A DNA stretch of 64,000 bases from Tropicibacter naphthalenivorans (lineage in GTDB: Bacteria; Pseudomonadota; Alphaproteobacteria; Rhodobacterales; Rhodobacteraceae): the NCBI RefSeq assembly GCF_900176475.1, contig NZ_FWXX01000005.1, positions 62,001-126,000 of the forward strand. Reading direction: 5' to 3'. How positions within the stretch are numbered: position 1 is the stretch's first letter; each line of letters starts with the position of its first letter. The notes beneath the pieces were generated by a model. The model saw nothing but the letters and a program-made list of their open reading frames with translations. It had not been told where the DNA came from and searched no databases. Position numbers and translations under genes: made by a program. Shown piece after piece: positions 61,854-64,000 of this stretch.

Positions 61854-62816
61854 ATGAGCCTCGAAGACGCGCAGCGCCAGATCGACCACGCCTTTACCCG
61901 CGACGACCTTAAGGGGCCGTCGTTCGAGAATGTCTTTGCCGGGGCGACCAGTTTTCTGCGGCGCAAGTACACCAAGGATCTGACCGGCGTGGACATCGCG
62001 GTGACGGGTCTGCCGTTTGACCAGGCGGTGACGAACCGCCCCGGCACGCGTCTGGGGCCGCGGGCGATCCGCGTGGCGTCTTTACTGCAACCCTGCGATG
62101 CGCCTTATGGCTGGGGCTATGACGTGCTGTCGGACTTCGCCATCGCGGACTATGGCGATATGGCCTTTGACTACGCGGTCCCTGCGGACGTGCCGGGGCG
62201 GATCAAGGCCCATATCGGCGGGATCATCGGCGCGGGGGCGGGGTGCATTGCCTTGGGCGGCGATCACTCGGTGACCCACGGCTGCCTGCGCGCCACCGCC
62301 GAGAAATACGGGCCCCTGAGCGTGATCCAGTTCGACGCGCATACGGACACCTGGGCCGATGACGATGCGGGCCGCGTCGATCACGGCACCTTTATGTACA
62401 AGGCGGCGAAAGAGGGGATAGTGGTGCCCGAACGCTCGGTCCAGATCGGGATTCGCACGGATAACCCCGACACGATGGGGTTCAACATCATCGACGCCCG
62501 CGCGGTGCATTCCAATGGCCCCGAATGGGTGGCCGAGCGGGTGCATGAAATCGTTGGGACCAAGCCCTGTTACGTGACCTTCGACATTGACGCGCTGGAC
62601 CCGGCCTTTGCGCCGGGGACGGGGACTCCGGTCTGGGGCGGGCTGACAAGCCATCAAGCGGCGGTGATTCTGCGGCGTCTGGCGGGGATTGACCTTAAAG
62701 GCGGTGACGTGGTCGAGGTCTCGCCCCCGTTCGACACCACCGGCGCCACGGCGATTGCGGCGGCCCATGTGGCGACAGAGCTTTTGTGCCTGTGGGGGTG
62801 GACCCGGCGAAAGTAA
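61854..62816 (+). CDS. speB: agmatinase-like ureohydrolase
   Basis: 320 residues of the arginase/agmatinase family. All manganese-binding motifs are present: GGDHSVTHG, QFDAHTDTW and DIDALDPAFAPGTGTPVWGG. RPGTRLGPRAIR is the usual N-terminal signature. It hydrolyses a guanidino compound to urea plus amine; agmatine is the default guess, but guanidinobutyrate or related substrates are possible given the upstream amidohydrolases. AAAGGA lies before the ATG. Confidence 0.88.
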   Translation: MSLEDAQRQIDHAFTRDDLKGPSFENVFAGATSFLRRKYTKDLTGVDIAVTGLPFDQAVTNRPGTRLGPRAIRVASLLQPCDAPYGWGYDVLSDFAIADYGDMAFDYAVPADVPGRIKAHIGGIIGAGAGCIALGGDHSVTHGCLRATAEKYGPLSVIQFDAHTDTWADDDAGRVDHGTFMYKAAKEGIVVPERSVQIGIRTDNPDTMGFNIIDARAVHSNGPEWVAERVHEIVGTKPCYVTFDIDALDPAFAPGTGTPVWGGLTSHQAAVILRRLAGIDLKGGDVVEVSPPFDTTGATAIAAAHVATELLCLWGWTRRK

Positions 62817-62893
62817 TCCACAGATTTCTGTTCGCAAGGCGTTTGGAAGCGGTTTATCTTAACCAAGCTGAGTTAATTTTCAGCCCATCAACC

Positions 62894-62908
62894 TTAACGC
62901 GTTGTTAA
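62894..62908. promoter_or_regulatory. possible CtrA site TTAA-N7-TTAA
   Basis: TTAACGCGTTGTTAA has the exact TTAA-N7-TTAA spacing of the alphaproteobacterial cell-cycle regulator CtrA, within a longer palindrome (ACCTTAAC...GTTAAGGT). It lies 144 bases before the DUF1499 gene. It could instead be a hairpin after the ureohydrolase. Confidence 0.35.
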
Positions 62909-63051
62909 GGTCGGCGGATTCATACTGGTTCCGCCGACGGTATCGGCAAGAATATGACCGTTTCCGAACCGGCTCTTTCAGATCACGGCATACCGTGGCA
63001 GCGATAAAGACCCGGACTTTGAGATGACTTCGAGCAGGAGCACCCTAGATC

Positions 63052-63471
63052 ATGCGTATGGTACTTTACGGATTCTTGATTCTCGTTGTGGGCGGGCTGG
63101 GCTGGATTCGCTTTGCACCGTCGAAACCCGATGTGTGGCACGTGGACCCGCATGTGACCGCCGAACAGGACCTCGCTGGCGGGGTGCGCAGGCGCGTGCC
63201 CGGTGACGCGCAGACGCTGGCAGAGCTGGACCACATCATCGTCAATTCCCCGCGAACGCACCGTCTGGCCGGTTCGGTCAAGGACGGTCATGTGACCTAT
63301 GTCAGCCGGTCCAAGTGGATGGGGTTCCCCGACTACACGACGGTGATGAAAAACGGCGAAACGCTTGAAATTTATGGGCGTTTGCGCTTTGGTCAGTCGG
63401 ATATGGGTGTGAATAAGAAACGCGTCGACGGCTGGATCGAAGACCTGCGCGCCACGGCGCAAAAGCTGTAA
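63052..63471 (+). CDS. DUF1499 family protein
   Basis: 139 residues: a single N-terminal membrane helix or signal (MVLYGFLILVVGGLGWIRF), then a small extracytoplasmic domain (KPDVWHVDP, ELDHIIVNSPRTHRLAGS, VTYVSRSKWMGFPDYTTV, IYGRLRFGQSDMGVNKKRVDGWI) matching DUF1499. Molecular role unknown. GAGCAGGAGCACC precedes the ATG. Confidence 0.82.
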   Translation: MRMVLYGFLILVVGGLGWIRFAPSKPDVWHVDPHVTAEQDLAGGVRRRVPGDAQTLAELDHIIVNSPRTHRLAGSVKDGHVTYVSRSKWMGFPDYTTVMKNGETLEIYGRLRFGQSDMGVNKKRVDGWIEDLRATAQKL

Positions 63472-63511
63472 ACGCTTGACGCCTTAGGCTGGATGGGGGA
63501 TGCACCAACGC

Positions 63512-64000
63512 ATGATCCCATCCGACCGTCTCCACCAGATCAAAGAGCGCCTCGAATATGTCGAGGCCCGCATGTCGCAAGGCGAAGGCGACATTGCGGC
63601 GCTTGGCCGTGAATATGCCGAGCTGAAACCCGTGGTCGCCACGATCACCGACTACGAAGGTCTTGTGGCCGATATCGCCGAAGCCGAGGCGATGCTGTCG
63701 GACCCCGAGATGAAGGAATTGGCCGAGGAAGAGCTGCCGGACTTGCGCGCGCGCCTCCCCGAGGCCGAGCACGCGGTGCAACTGGCGCTGCTGCCCAAGG
63801 ACGCCGCCGACAGCCGCGCGGCGATGCTGGAGATTCGTCCGGGGACGGGCGGGGACGAGGCGGGCTTGTTTGCTGGGGATTTGGCGCGCATGTACCAGCG
63901 CTATGCCGAGGCGCGCGGGTGGCGTTGGGAAGTGATCGAAGAGCAGGTCTCGGATCTTGGCGGGGTCAAGGAACTGACGGTGCGGATCGCCGGAGAGGGC
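63512..64000 (+). CDS. prfA: peptide chain release factor 1 (cut by window end)
   Basis: First ~163 residues of RF1. [25 protein letters not shown] opens domain 1, and [34 protein letters not shown] is the conserved start of domain 2. The PxT and GGQ motifs lie beyond the window. ATG 63512 gives the family-typical N-terminus; ATG 63500, four codons upstream, is also possible and is closer to the GGGGGA. Confidence 0.95.
   Translation, partial: MIPSDRLHQIKERLEYVEARMSQGEGDIAALGREYAELKPVVATITDYEGLVADIAEAEAMLSDPEMKELAEEELPDLRARLPEAEHAVQLALLPKDAADSRAAMLEIRPGTGGDEAGLFAGDLARMYQRYAEARGWRWEVIEEQVSDLGGVKELTVRIAGEG

Overview
The window looks like the chromosome of a high-GC alphaproteobacterium of the Rhodobacteraceae (roseobacter-type). 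Supporting signs are strong G/C third-position bias, rpsF-rpsR-rplI and fabD-fabG-acpP blocks of that group's style, a cytochrome b561-YceI fusion, and RTX-rich secreted proteins. The species cannot be named from the sequence alone. No tRNA, rRNA, CRISPR array or insertion sequence was recognised.

Layout. (1) 1-14599: one giant RTX (calcium-binding nonapeptide repeat) gene, cut by the left window edge and split by four single-base frameshifts; it also carries cadherin-like modules and a TolB-like beta-propeller. (2) 15126-15821: a LuxR/NarL-type regulator in an AT-rich patch, with CTAC...GTAG palindromes before it and before algD. (3) 16020-32061: a twelve-gene, same-strand alginate-type exopolysaccharide cluster in the order algD-alg8-alg44-algA-algG-algI-algJ-(TPR protein)-algX-algF-(very large algK-like)-algL. 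It is followed by a convergent RTX beta-helix gene. By eye, four alginate proteins lack hallmark residues: Alg44 its c-di-GMP arginines, AlgG its DPHD motif, AlgA its phosphomannose-isomerase zinc site, and AlgL its catalytic histidine. No AlgE porin is visible. The acetylation proteins AlgI, AlgJ and AlgX keep their catalytic residues. (4) 34540-36732: an esterase-like phytase-family protein behind a convincing Pho box.

(5) 36968-45684 is the most novel-looking part. A translationally coupled operon encodes an HExxH metallopeptidase, an HlyC-type lysine acyltransferase and an SCP2-like plus JmjC/cupin oxygenase. Two small peptide genes follow. They share an identical style of leader (MSRFYKQ.SSDDLFGTASF plus a poly-Gly tract), the same 32-residue leader length and a duplicated 5' region with conserved hairpins, but have unrelated cores. 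Four tiny membrane-protein ORFs lie between them. An HlyD adaptor and an HlyB-type exporter without the N-terminal C39-like domain lie on the opposite strand. I read this as a candidate modified and secreted peptide system (bacteriocin/microcin-like), perhaps lipidated. That function is inference.

(6) 45891-64000 is mostly housekeeping: a methyltransferase, trigger factor, a soluble chemotaxis receptor, ribosomal proteins S6/S18/L9, YceI proteins, the fatty-acid block fabD-fabG-acpP, an iron-binding periplasmic protein with an upstream inverted repeat, MazG, two tandem M20 amidohydrolases with a ureohydrolase, a DUF1499 protein, and the start of prfA, cut by the right edge.
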